Source: Leucaena leucocephala (Eukaryota; Streptophyta; Magnoliopsida; Fabales; Fabaceae). Taken from it: a DNA stretch of 64,000 nt. The stretch lies in the NCBI GenBank assembly GCA_037074615.1, contig CM073569.1:3602001-3666000 (forward strand), in the 5' to 3' direction. Below the pieces are notes generated by a model. It did no database searches, had not been told where the DNA came from, and saw only the letters and a program-made list of their open reading frames with translations. Shown here in pieces: positions 1-12,083 of the stretch. The translations under genes were made by a program, and so were the position numbers. The stretch's first letter is position 1, and each line of letters starts with the position of its first letter.

Positions 1-3000
1 AGTCATATCCACCTGCATGACAAATGATCAAGTTATCCAATAATAACTATGATAATTATAATTACAATTCATACTTCTCTAATAATATCATCATTACAGT
101 ATATAACACACTCAAGAAGTGGTAAACTGCTTAGTATGGACTCTAAAGATCAAAATTGAGGTGAAAATTCATGCGTCATAGCAGGAGATATACTTTCTTT
201 CAGCCATGAGCAAATCAGGGTCCTTGGAAGATAAAATGCATCCTTCCCAAACCATCATTATAATTTTTTTGGGCCGTGACTTCACGAGCCACATTTAAAG
301 CGCTAAAATTTCAACAGTTCCTATCCCCCCAGATGGATTAAAATGACAACCCAGAAATGAAGGAAATAAAAAGGCTCAAAAGTGATTACAAATTGCAAGA
401 ATGTCTCAGTTGACTCATCAAAGATTAAGATTTTCCCTCCTATTCCTAATTTATAAGCCCTATATTAGGGAATAAAAGCTAATGAATAAAGCGAACCAAT
501 GGAACAAAACTAATGAACAAAGACTACAGACACCATGTTAGTTTTAGGTGCTTTGAATTATGGAGTGAGCCTTTGGCTGAAATATGAAAGAAAGGAACAA
601 ATTCAAAGAACCAGAGTTCTTAGTCATGTCTTGTGGAAAATATCAAACGCTAGTGACATATATCCCAAAATTTGAAAACAGTTAACAATAGCTCAATCCA
701 CTGAACATTGACATGAACCATATAAAGCAACAAAGAGAAGGCAAAAAACCATGCTCAATATTAGTTCTCTTGCAGACGATCGAAAGGTGAAAGTGTTCAT
801 TCAAATAAAAAGACTTTCCCAATCACATGATGAATCCTTCATTAGGGAATGACTGAATAACTTCAACATTTCATTGAACAAAGCATAACTCAACATCAGA
901 TAAGGTTGAAAATATACCAAGACAACAAGTCATTAGATAAATAAATGAGCTACGTACTTCCTCAGCTTTGAAAAGAATGGCATATTTTCCCAGTCCCAAT
1001 GCATGCAACAGGCCATCAACAGTTTGGGGTGGCTGATGTTCATTGCGCTACATGATAACCAATTGACAGGTCAATGAAACACTAAGCTTGCTCTGCTTAA
1101 AGAACTTAACAACAGGCAAAACCACTTTGATGTGACACAAATGCATGCGATTAGGTAATACAGGCTAATAATAATTATAACAGTGATGTCCATGCATTGT
1201 CGAAGAAGGGAGAGAATTTTTCCCTCCTAATATTGTATCACTTCTCCAGATGGTGTCCATGCATTGTCAAAGAAGGGAGAGAAAAAGAGACCAGTACACA
1301 AATCAACAATACTCACCTCATCGTTAACCACTAACTAGGTTATTTTATAAACAACTAATACATTGCAACCGGCATACACTTTATGCAGACTTTCTTTCTT
1401 TAATGCCAGTATGCCACTAGCATCTTTACAAGTCAATATCAAGCTTGTCCATTACTTACGCCTTCAGTATTCACTATAAATTGCGAAGGATGGTAAATAG
1501 CAGTCAACTACCATCTCACAACAGTTGTTTGACTTGCATACTCAATAAACTCTTGGCATAAAAATAAAGAGTAAAGGCCATGATAACCATGATAAATAAT
1601 TGAACTCTGCAAAATCCTCCAAGTTCTACTAGCATACCAGAGTTCATGTGATCAGAGGATTGTAACTTGGAGGGACAGATCCAGGATGAAAACTTTTGTT
1701 TTTCTTTCCCTTTTCTTTTTCTTCTCTCTCTTATACACACAAATCAGGTTCAATTTCCTCTCATATTAATTTCAATATGCACGTGTTCTCCTACTGCATA
1801 GAAATGTGTTTGAGTGGTGGGTATCGGTATGTGTCATTCTTCTCCTCCATTCCACGTAACGTCAAGCATAGGCTGACTGTACTTTTTTTTTTTGGTTGCA
1901 TTAAAAGGGATTGAACCCTTGACCTCTACCCATATCCCACCACACCCTGATTGTGGTTTTATTATAACTGTAATATTAACGGAAAGGACATAAAAGGAGG
2001 GAAATTACCTTTCAAGAAGGCGGAGAGGAACATAAATAAACCAGGTAATTCTACTGTCACAAAAATCCAGTACTTCTACAATAGTGTAAAAGTAGCATCC
2101 AGTACAGCAAAACTGAAACTACATAAAGATAATATAAACTTATCTTCAAGACACAATATTCCTCAATCTCAAAGTGGTACGTTCCCCAGTCAAGAATGAG
2201 AAGAAGAGAGAGGAAAGTGAAAGAACAGAGGGAATTCGGAAAGGAAAGGGAGAACAGAGGGAAACGAGAGGTAGAAACACAATAGAGAGAATGAGGAAAA
2301 GTCACTGCATTGTTATTCATGTCCCTTTTACATCCGGTTTACTAACTATTTATAGGCTAGAGGTCAACGGTAATCATTTGTGTGTTAATCACTTATGTGT
2401 GTAACCGTAAAACTAACAGTAAAACTTTATAACACAAATATGTCAAAGTTCCTACTACGAAGCTAAAACTAAGTGGTCATCCTCACTTTAAAAGATTATT
2501 ATCAAATCAATTGGTTCTTTAAGGTTTCATAAACAAAGATTTTTTCTTTTTATTAAAAAAGGAAAAAGGAGGAGGAGTTAGCAGCCTTGGACCACATCAC
2601 ATGAAACAAGGAACTCTAGATAAATAGCAGGAAGAAGTCAAGATAAGCAGATAATCAGGGAAAAGTTTCTCCATTAACATAGAGACCAGCATCAGAGAAA
2701 AGCAATTTGGAAAGTTACAAGATAAGTAGAATTTACCACAAATGGAGTCCGTGGTGGGGGAAGCTGCCCCTGATGAGGTGCTACAGGCTTGGCAGTTACT
2801 AGAGGTAACGTGGATGCTGTGGAGTGTGCGACAAAAGATGAAGGTGCAGTGCTAGGAGGTCTTGAAGCCTCGACATCCCTAGTTATACATGGAGCTGACC
2901 TGATACTATCATATGTCCTGTTTGAAGGCCTTCTCTGCAGGTCTTCCATGTTTCTATGAGGGGAAATTCCCCTGGAAGTGCTTGGAAACCCTTCAGGTGA

Positions 3001-4295
3001 TCTTCTTCTGATATGATCCAATGTCCAAGGTGAAAATGAACTTCTCACTGATTCCATACGTGCTAAATCACCAGAACTTCTAGCAGAGGGGATTCGCCCC
3101 AACATGCTTGTTTCCCTTGATTCAGACAAGTTCTGCTTTGAATTAATATTGGCTGCTGCAGGTTGAGCTGCCTTTGACAATTTTTCACGAAGGTCCATAT
3201 GCCTCTTACCACCATTACTCTCAGCCATTCTAGACGCACTTTTTCGCATAAGCTTCAATCGAAGGTCATCTTTGCCAATCCGCCCATCTGATAAATGGAC
3301 TGTGATGTGATTAAGGCTATAGAAATTGAGTAGCAAAAATATTGATCAAAAAAACACTATAGAGGGAGCTTACTACCATTGAACCCATTTTGTGAGCTTA
3401 TATCTCCTCGCTGTCTGCAGTGAACAAAATCTTTGATGTAAGCAAATTATTTTTCATATTTTAATAATATACACAGACCCACAAGCAGCAGCAGAAGCCT
3501 ATTCCACAAACATAATTGACCATTAGAAGGTCCAGTATGCCATTTATTTCGCAATTTAAATAGCCTATTCACATATTATTCACGGTGAAGTTTCTGAACA
3601 AAACAGAATCTCTGCGGAAACAACGCTCACTTTGTATCACTATGCTGAGAACGACAGGAACAGCAATAGGGAATAAAGGAATAGCAAACACACCGTTTAT
3701 AGTTGCTGAGTCCATTCCCATTCCATAATGAACTCCCTGTATCATTTCCAAGTCTATCCCTCACAGACCGCTTAGTGCCAACTGCAGGATAGGAAGGGAA
3801 GGAAGCATCCGCAGTAGATTGGTCCCTCTTGACAACCTACTCAAATGCACAATAGCTCATTCAAATAGAGTCGTTTAAACCCATCATGATCCAGAACCAA
3901 ACTTAGACAATTAGAGAGAGTAAAAGTAAAAAGTTAAAGTTCTTTTATCTATTCTCCACGCATAGAATTTAACCAAGAAAAATGGATGTCAAAGAGTGAG
4001 ATTTTCTGTATCATGAAGACCACTTTTTCCCAAAAAAAAAAAAACTGAAATCAAAAGACTTCAATGAAAAACACCCGCCATCATTTAATCCAGCATTCAC
4101 GACCAAACCAATTCAAATTCATTGAGTTTTAAAAATTCAAAGCAGCAAAAGTTACAATGAGAACTTCTACGAATACGAAGCAGAAAAGAAAATTAAAAGA
4201 TTTAAAGAAGATATCAAACATTAGAAGCCACAAAAAAGTACCTGGCCACTGCGCCCAAGAGTAATGGTAACTCGACCCCTCGAAGTATCAGACAT
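1..4295 (-). CDS. SAM-domain protein, 3' end cut by the window edge
   Basis: Plant sterile-alpha-motif protein; SAM domains usually mediate protein-protein or RNA contacts, and the exact role of this family is not known to me. Exons read on the minus strand: 4295-4242 (18 codons, MSDTSRGRVTITLGRSGQ), 3836-3694, 3414-3377, 3299-2737 (or starting at 3287; both keep frame), 1047-958, and 12-1 (partial). Every junction is GT-AG and in frame. The N-terminal part is basic and Ser/Pro-rich with the family signatures GTKRSVRDRLG and IGKDDLRLKLM. The SAM domain begins in the fifth exon (TVDGLLHALGLGKYAILF) and continues with VDMT at the very edge, so its second half lies outside the window. The intron 2736-1048 is long and holds repeat-derived DNA. 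The start is well supported by the family-typical N-terminus. Confident in family, not in function. Confidence 0.85.
1048..2736 (-). other. Large intron of the SAM gene with inserted repeat DNA
   Basis: This 1.69-kb intron separates the Ser/Pro-rich exon from the first SAM exon; both flanking exons are phase 0, so no coding exon is required inside it. It holds two 34-nt direct repeats (about 1183-1217 and 1251-1284, sharing the core GTCCATGCATTGTC) and a possible tRNA-derived SINE piece on the minus strand at 1885-1960. It also holds a purine-rich stretch around 2190-2300, followed by sequence with a TATA-like TATTTATAGG that resembles a small LTR or other inserted element. The latter identity is only a guess. 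Confidence 0.5.
1880..1962 (-). repeat. tRNA-like SINE fragment (candidate)
   Basis: On the minus strand the segment reads GGTGGGATATGGGTAGAGG, then GGTCAAGGGTTCAATCCC, then a run of A. The second block resembles a pol III B box (GGTTCAAT) and the terminal A run (T run on the plus strand at 1885-1893) fits the 3' end of a retroposed SINE. No target-site duplication was found, so this is a weak call. Confidence 0.3.
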
Positions 4296-4767
4296 ATCGA
4301 TAACAAAAACCCTAAATAATGAACTTCGAAAAGAATTCTTCCAAGACAAATGTACCAACTCGCGCGAGATGCATCAATACAATGGATCGAGAAGCAAAGA
4401 GAGATGCCCTGATCCCATGCTGAAGCTGGAAGCTCAAAGAGACAAAGTCGCTCGAAGAAAGAAAGCGCCTTTTTCAGAATATAATTATGCCAGGACTCTG
4501 GAGGCTCGAACAGAGGATTTGCGGCGAGAGAGAAGGAGAAAGGGCTGTGGTGCTGTGCTCATCTTTGAATAGGACAATAGAACAAGGAAGAGGAGGTAAT
4601 GACCAGGAACGAAGAGAGAGTCACAGCACAAGCCGGGAAAACAGTGGCCGTCTGATTAGCACAAGATGAGAACGCCGTGAGTGCAGGTCGGGAATGGAAG
4701 TTGTAAGATAGTGGGAGAGGACGGAAAAGAAACGAACGACACTGTGGACTTCTTTATCAGAAATATG

Positions 4768-5072
4768 TGGGCCAGGGCACTTTTGATGTTCCCCTCCGTT
4801 CAGGGATTTCTACTGATGGGCCTGAAGTTTAGGCCCAATATGGGCCAAGCCTTTGAATCCATCCGGGCCTAAGAAAAATTGAATTTTAGTTCCAAAACAT
4901 ATGGGCCCAAAGGATGAAAACGAATGGGCCAATCCATTAAAACAGGCCTAAAAAGAAATTTTCAGGTCCAAAAAGGTGACGTAATTTAACCCACAAGCAT
5001 CTGTTGGACCCTATTTTAAGCTAAGGCCAAATATGGGCCAAGCCTTTGAATCCAGGCCTAAAAGAAAAGTTC
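4768..5072. promoter_or_regulatory. GGCCCA-rich upstream region with an internal duplication
   Basis: Upstream of the minus-strand SAM gene there are about ten TGGGCC/GGCCCA elements within 300 bp. This matches the site II / TCP-type element common in promoters of constitutively expressed plant genes. Part of the cluster comes from a duplicated block: TATGGGCCAAGCCTTTGAAT occurs near 4838 and again near 5033, each followed by a GGCCTAA. A telobox-like AAACCCTAAA sits at about 4307-4316, close to the start codon. The regulatory role is inferred from motif identity only. Confidence 0.45.
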
Positions 5073-5099
5073 CATTTTAACCCCGACATGATAATTTAT

Positions 5100-7450
5100 T
5101 TGAAGTTTTAACCCCCGAACATGAAGCGAATAAACTTGAAAGTTGGATCAGGGAATTGATTAGAGGGGCGATACACAATTTTTTCCACGTAATATTTTCA
5201 ATGACTTAAAATTCAAGAAAAAGACGTAGATCGAATAAGAAATGTGAGGAGCCATCAAACTTTTTAGTTTGAGATTATTGTTTATGAAATATGAAATGCA
5301 TGTTTGAGATTATTTCTGTCATCGCCATCAGCATGCCAAACATTCTTTTATATTTAATTTATTTTCCATTTCCATTTTTATTTTCTACAAACCAAACAGG
5401 CCTTAATGCATTGCATATCTTTGATGCGTGAGCATCCCGTGTCCTGACCAACCTATAAAAAAATTATAAATTAGACTAATTCGGATTAAGCTATAGTATC
5501 ACTCATTCAGGTGAAATCCCTATCATCTAGGTTGCTGTATTTTCAAAAGATGGAACTCGACTTTGGTTAAAGTGGAACAACATTCTTCCGAGTGGATCCA
5601 ATTGTGGTGGCTAATGCATTGCATATTGATTGGTATACAGAAACAAAGGAAGGTGTGAGGAAAAGAAGGAGGCCTACAGCTGTGGGAATATTTTAATAAT
5701 TATGTTCCCTCCCATATTAACCAGTCACACGGTTTCACTAATGCTATAAACCAGCCTAAATTAAGTTCTTCACTTGCACTAAAATATGTACGGCCTGCAA
5801 TATTGTCAAAGGAAAATAATTGAGGTTTGAGTGTGTGTGTGTGTGTGTAATGAATTCAATATATTTTTATTTGTTCGAATCATTCTCTCACCGACAACAA
5901 TTCAAAACTAATTAAAAAGTCACTTGATTTAATGCAAATGATCAATCTAGACAATTATTGATTTAAAGACTATATATAGATTATTTAAAATGGAAGGGGC
6001 TTCAAATGTAGAGGATACGAACATTTTGGATAGCAACTAAGAATTCCAAGCCATGGAATCCATATTTCCGCTTCACTATCATCATCATTATTCGCTCACA
6101 AGAAAATTAAAAGAAAACAATGCGTGTGTGTGTATTTACACATTATTCTTTCATCCAACATCTAATCTGGACTTGCAAGCATGAATTAATTAATGCTTAA
6201 TTGGATGAAGCGTCACGGTTTATGGATATTGTGATGCGATTTATTATGAATTTTTACTAATCATATCGATTGATGATTCTTTTCCATATACTTATTTAAA
6301 TGCGCTGGTCATTATATTATATACATATGTATATTTATATGTATGTGTACCTAATCAAATGGAATACACAAGAAATCTCAAGTCCTACAGAAATACTGAG
6401 GCGGAGGTTTTCTTATTGCTTGAAATAAATTTCATATGAAAGTTATAATGGAGATGATCGCGTGGGTGCTTAACAGCTATAATTGCGTTCAGGAAGGACA
6501 CAAAACAAAAGTGTAATGTTGACCCAAAATGTAAACAGAATCTAACCTATGCATAAGTCCCTTCACATGCTATATCTACACACACACACACAGAGATCAA
6601 TTTCAAACACCGAAATCTAATCCTATTGCTTGAGAATTCCTCAAACTAGTTAATTAAGCACGTTGATGATTTTTTTATTGTTTAAAATTTCAGAGATATA
6701 TAAAGCCAGTTAAGACTACGTTACATATATGCACGTTAATGATCTTCCAGGAACTTGGTTCAAAATATACATCGTCCTTGTATATCTATTATTTTTAATA
6801 TTTTTCAATTTCCTAGGATTCTCACAAACCAATTGATTTTTTTACCACCTACTGTTTCAGATCACAAAGGTACTGTTAATAAAAGTAAGGTGAGATCTCA
6901 GAGACAATATATATCTCCTAGCTATAAAAATTATACACAGTCATAATTTGTAACTTTTTATAAACAAATATCGAGGATCCACGCAAGTATAGTTTAGTTT
7001 CTAAGTTTTTCTGTGGAAGAAATATCTTATATGTAATATATATATATACACACACCAGGAAAATCAAAAGGAATATATGATATAGCTCGATGATATGAAT
7101 TTAAGCTCGTCCGATAATCATCTGAAATGGAAAGACTACTAGAAAAATCTTTCAGTGCTAGGAATTGGGCAAACATATTGACTAATATATATAACACTCA
7201 GGGTATTATCTTTCTAGCTATCTATTTTTGTGTTATTCCGATCGAATATCAAGTGAAGAAGAAAAGAATAGATGAAACATGTAAATCAGACTTGCATGCT
7301 AGGACTAAACATGTAATAAAGACATTTCAACGCCCTAAGAAGAAAATATTATTAATAATAATAGTAATAACAACAACGATGAAAAGAAACCCTACTTCAA
7401 GAAAGGAACTGGAGGAGAGAGATCGAGGTCATCATCATGATAACCATTAA
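5100..7450. other. Intergenic, no gene seen
   Basis: AT-rich intergenic DNA between the SAM gene promoter and the putative non-coding transcript. It holds a short TG repeat (about 5831-5848) and several TA/CA microsatellite patches (for example near 6570 and 7040). The longest reading frame (7127-7450, plus) has no recognisable domain and looks like chance. Confidence 0.6.
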
Positions 7451-7499
7451 AAGTCTACACAGAAATTCACATAGTAGATTCAGAAACATTCCAATTGCT

Positions 7500-8310
7500 A
7501 CCTGATCAAGAATAACATTTATTATCATCGTACATACACATGATGGGAAAATTAATTAAAAACCCAGATCTCTACGTCTCCAACTGTAGTTAATTAAAAT
7601 CACAATTCGACGGTGTTCTTCATCAATACAATATCAAATTTACAGCCATGAACAACACAAGAGAGAGAGAGAGAGATCATCACCTAGAAAGGTCATCATC
7701 AATCATATCATGAAGATAAAACAGCTAGCAAGCTCACAAACATGGCACCACACGTAATACGCTGAATCAAATCGAAGAAGAAACTACAGAATAATATAAG
7801 AAAAAAGAAACCAGAGAGAGAAATAATAAAGGGTGTAGAGCTAGATTTATGGTTGATCTAGCGAAGAGTACTAGGTAGTATGTCGGACCACAAGGCTTCA
7901 ATTCCCCGAGAAGAGAGAGAGAGAAGAAAGGAGCGTCATAAGAAGAAGAAGGTCACCGGCGGTTGAAGTAGGGTTTCTTCTTCTTGAGGGAAGTCATCTT
8001 CTTCGTCTGGTCTAACCCTTCTCTGACGAGAAGATGCAGTTTCTGAATCTTGATTTGGTGGTCTGAGAGGCAGATGATGAGTTATGTGCAGTAGGTGGGA
8101 GGTGGTGATGATGAAAGTGAGGTCGGAATAATGATGAGACGAAGAGGGAACCAGACATGATGATTGCTCCGCCTTGTGTTTTGGGGTTTTCGCTATTCCT
8201 TCAGAGAGAGAGAGAGAGAGAGAGATAATACTAGTAGTAGTACTAGATAGAGGGGAGATGGGTCTTCTCTTTTTATGATTATTTTTTCCCTTCTTCTTCA
8301 TTCAATTCAA
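7500..8310 (-). ncRNA. Putative long non-coding or short-peptide transcript with miR166-mimic site
   Basis: The minus strand looks like a transcribed unit. It has CT-rich tracts at both ends (plus-strand GA runs at 8201-8226 and 7910-7922), higher complexity than the flanks, and an AATAAATG polyadenylation-like signal near 7520. It contains a 121-codon reading frame (8301-7936) with no recognisable domain, and a second short frame of 48 codons starting at an ATG near 8162. None resembles a known peptide hormone (CLE, CEP, IDA, RGF motifs are absent). The miR166-complementary block lies 3' of these frames at 7907-7883. I therefore favour a non-coding RNA or a transcript with a dispensable short ORF. 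The limits and even the existence of the transcript are inferred. Confidence 0.35.
7883..7907 (-). promoter_or_regulatory. miR166 target-mimic-like site
   Basis: The plus strand contains all 21 bases of the conserved plant miR166 (TCGGACCA, GGCTTCA, TTCCCC) in order. They are interrupted only by CAA at 7891-7893 and one extra A at 7900/7901. A minus-strand RNA would therefore pair with miR166 along its whole length, with a 3-nt bulge opposite miRNA nucleotides 8/9 (or 7/8) and a 1-nt bulge opposite 15/16. Endogenous target mimics such as IPS1 for miR399 block cleavage with a 3-nt central bulge, usually between nucleotides 9 and 12. No miR166* partner is present nearby, so this is not a MIR166 precursor. 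Confidence 0.5.
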
Positions 8311-11236
8311 ATAGTGCTAATTATGGAGAAACCCCAATTTAAAGACTCAAATCGTACATCAAAAGTTTTAAACGAACCAAGAAAGACAGAATCATTCTTC
8401 CGAAATTACTATCAAATTTTATAAAATCTACTATATCTATCAATGTTTGACAAAATTATACCACCAACTGTCTTTTTTTAAAAAAAATACGTATAATTTT
8501 AAGTTATTTGTCTTAACTTTTCAAAAAATGAAGATTATTTTTTATAAATTTAATATAGAAAAATATTTACAATCACAAATTTTCTAGAAAAAAACAATAA
8601 AAGTTACTGCTAAATTTTATAGGATTTATTCCAAGTTTTAAAAATTTATTATCATATTAAAAATCTAATTTTCAGCAATTTTGTGGCGATTTATTTAAGC
8701 ATATAAAAACGTTTTAAAATCATGTGCAAAACTTGGTACTAACTTCATTTTTTCTTAAAATAACTTGAAAGTGAGTAGGGTTGCATGAAGTTAGTCATGA
8801 TATCATATATATATATATATATATTATCATTGAGAAGTTGCAAGATGGCAGATTCTTTTTTCTGGATGCAGAACTTGCACTTGTGATCATCATCTAACTC
8901 ATTTTGGGAAGGCCGAGTTTGACGGTCAAAAAGAAGGTGTTCGAGAGAGAGAAAAGTTTTGACGCTAATGGAAATTAGCTGTTACCCGTTTGTGCCAGAA
9001 GATTAGCCCCGTAAAATGTAAATTAAAAGTCACCGCTCCTTTATTTATTTATTTATTTATTTATATGGGATTAAGTTTCATAGGAAAGTGTGAAGGTATA
9101 TCTGTGTGTGTGTGTGTGTATAGTGCAGAGAGAAAGTCTCCCTGGACCCGAAAGCTATTCCGTTAAAACCCTAACCACCACGGTGCCCTAATTTTACGCC
9201 ACCGATTCATAATGATTAACTTCTCCACTTCATCCCTATAATCCCAGCTAGTCTCTTGTCTCTTGTCTCTAATCTATTATTAATTTTTTCTTAAGTTACA
9301 TATTCGATCACTCCCATATACATATATACATACATATATATAGATATATGCATGTACCTTAACATATATGAACACGTGTATGCATCGGAGATTCACCATT
9401 TGTATGTATTTCTTTCTAAAATGCTATTTAATTTATATCCATGTGCCTTAGGTTTGTTTGGAAAACTTCTAACCGATGGTTTCAGATGCATTTTTACAGT
9501 AAATTTCTCTCATATACTTACCTACAATTATTTCTAATAAAAAGGCAAATCCAAAAACCCTCTGAGCCTCTTAGATATTTTAGATATAATATGGGCATGA
9601 TTCTTGAATTTTAACGTTATTCACTGGTTGTTTAGCTGTAGAATACTGGAGTTCTCCGTTAGCGGTACATAATTAGTATAAAGATGGGTTTGAATATTTG
9701 ATCCGGGGACCATAGTAAAATAGAAAATGTCACTAGACAGATAATGTTAAGATAGATTATTTGTCAGTTTTAGTTGACGAAAAAAAGAATACATTTGAGT
9801 ATAATTAATTTCCAGAAATGTCTAAAGCGAGAAAACATGCAGAATATATAGATTGCTTGGAGTCACCGATATTACCAATGTAAGTTAATTATAACTATTG
9901 CCTGCCCATATATGCGTTGAAAGTGGGAATTAAGGTGAAGAAAATAAACATCTTGTAATGATTATGAGAATGACGCCATTACAACCATGATTACTTTTAT
10001 GGAATTTATAAAGCCATTGCCTGTCTTTATTATATAATATATAATATTATTTGAATAAAAACAAAGGTTAATGCTTATCAACGTCATTTGTTAATTCTTG
10101 TCATCAACCTCCATTGATGCTGGCTCTATATCCTTCTGTAAAAGTAATAACAATATGCTCTATCAATTAAACTGAGAAATCACCGAGAGATGAAAAGTAC
10201 TAAGCATTGGCTAGCTGGCAAACAAGAGTCTAATGTTATTAATAAAAAGAAAAATTACATCTATGTTATTACTTAGGCATGATCAGCGGGATTAACATAC
10301 CATATCTATATATATATGCAGTAACAAGAGTAATATGTATACAAATTCATCCATTAATTACTTGCATATTTTTTTTAAGCACCGACAACAGTGCAGAGAG
10401 TGAGCTTTGGTAGCTCACATGTTCCAACAGCCTCTATGTTTGCAGAAATAAGATTGCGTATATTTATCATTTTTCAGACCTCACTAGACAAGATCTAGAA
10501 GAGTACAATTTTCTGTCTTGAAAACCAGAGCAAACTAGAGCCTCTCGTTGAAGCACGGTGCATGCTAGGTTTTCCCAGAAGAAGTACAGGGCTCTTATGA
10601 CAATTCAGAAGCTTCATGTGTTTTGTTAATCAAATTACTATCAATTATGGCCAATTAATTAGTAGCCACGTACGTGTGCTTTTCAATCCATGTGTCACCA
10701 AATCCATTTGACCATGTTACTACAGCTTGCTAGCCAGCTCTGCGTTTTTGCAAACATAGTTAGAGATTTATCATAAATTTTCAAACAGTATATGAATTAC
10801 TGAAGATAGTAAACACAAGTCTAAATTCTCTAAATTGTTTATTAGAGAATTTGTGTAAAGTTTAGAGAAGGAAGAGGAAAAGGGAACAAGCTTGTAAGTT
10901 AAAAGAAACAGAAAAAGTGGATGTAAATAAAGCATTAATTTGATGTAAGTCTAAATTCATTTTCACTCTCTATGCCACTTTCTATCCGAACTCTCCAAGA
11001 ACTTTACGTTCAAAAGCACTAAGTCATATTAAAGAAAAATTAACAGTAAAAACTTTAGAGGATGTAAATAAACACTAACAGAGAAGATCTTTAATTTCAC
11101 CGTCCACAAACATATAGTTCATCATAGCTTTATGTTTGACCCCAATGTCAACAACTTGGTTTTGGACTGATATACATACATGTTTTCTCCGTTTTGGAAC
11201 CTTTTTAGCCTATAATAGGTTACTTTTATATATTTA
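8311..11236. other. Intergenic, no gene seen
   Basis: AT-rich DNA with an AT repeat (about 8806-8824), an ATTT tetranucleotide repeat (about 9041-9064), and a TG repeat (about 9102-9119). There is a short less AT-rich patch near 9120-9220 containing a telobox-like AAACCCTAA. No reading frame with recognisable protein similarity. Confidence 0.6.
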
Positions 11237-11502
11237 TACTCCTCTAATTCTTAATATAAAATCTAATTAGAGAATTAATTTTAGTCATAAATATAATATA
11301 TATTTTTTCTATTTATTAATTATTTTTTAAATTATCTATATTAATACTCTCCAACAATAATCAAGTAATAGGGGGAGGGAGGGAGTTAAGAAAGATGATT
11401 AAAGTGTTTTAAAAAAAAATATTTCATAATAACTAACTTAACTAAATTCTTTAACATAATTAAATTAATTAAATATGTCTTATATTAAAAATAAGAGGAG
11501 TA
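11237..11502. mobile_element. Stowaway-like MITE
   Basis: A 266-bp element flanked by TA, with terminal inverted repeats: the left end TACTCCTCTAATTCTTAATA pairs with the right end, whose reverse complement is TACTCCTCTTATTTTTAATA. The interior (AGTCATAAATATAATATAT, then ACTCTCCAACAATAATCAAG) recurs in the elements near 44895-45168 and 51134-51385, and in reverse near 17832-18025 and 43450-43710. It has no coding capacity. Confidence 0.7.
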
Positions 11503-11976
11503 ATATAGTGGAGTGATTTATATATATGTATGTGTGTGTATAGATCTATATATATGAGGCGAATAAGTTAGGGTTAGAGGAGAACCTACATTCATTTGAT
11601 AAATAAAAAGGGACGCAAAAAGGATCAGATTTTGCTTCTGCTTTTCAGCTGAGTGGAAGCTTTTTTCTTGAATGGCCCCTTTTGATTCTTTTGGGGCTAA
11701 TGCAAATATGCGATCGAATTTGTTGAGAAATCCAAGAAAGACAAGGCGATGCTACAAAAGGGATCATTTTTCACTTCCAAGAAGGATATAAACCAGCTAA
11801 TATCATACACAGACATTCCTTTTGTGTTTTTTATATTGGTACTATCTTTGTCGTTGATCATTTATCCCACTAAAGCACCTACTAGCTGTAATCATTCCAT
11901 GCACTTGAGATTACCAATTTTGTTAAGCCAACTTCTCCGGCCATTCTCACACACACACATATATATATATATACAG

Positions 11977-12083
11977 GAATAATGATATATTCCTGTATAT
12001 TAATAGAACTTGAGCCAAGTGAGAAGCAAACAAGATCTCACTTGGCTCAAGTTCTATTAATATACAGGAATATATCATTATTC
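11977..12083. repeat. Perfect 48-bp inverted repeat with 11-nt loop
   Basis: The left arm 11977-12024 and right arm 12036-12083 are exact reverse complements over 48 bases; the loop is AGCAAACAAGA. The arms include TTGAGCCAAGTGAGA and its complement. The left arm also contains a smaller nested palindrome (ATACAGGAAT ... ATTCCTGTAT, 11971-12000). A (CA)n(TA)n microsatellite directly precedes it. Either DNA strand would give the same long hairpin RNA. I do not recognise a known plant miRNA in the arms. Confidence 0.9.

Noticed and set aside
1951..2404. Lys/Arg/Glu-rich frames in the SAM gene intron
   Set aside because: Lie in a purine-rich repeat-like insertion; no protein similarity and no splice support.
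4681..4694. 14-nt identity to the 3' part of miR168 (GTGCAGGTCGGGAA)
   Set aside because: The 5' half of the miRNA does not match and no miR168* partner lies nearby, so there is no precursor. A 14-nt match to some conserved miRNA is not very unlikely in 64 kb on two strands.
7883..7907. MIR166 precursor gene
   Set aside because: The miRNA sequence is interrupted by two insertions and no complementary miR166* arm is present within 200 bp on either side.
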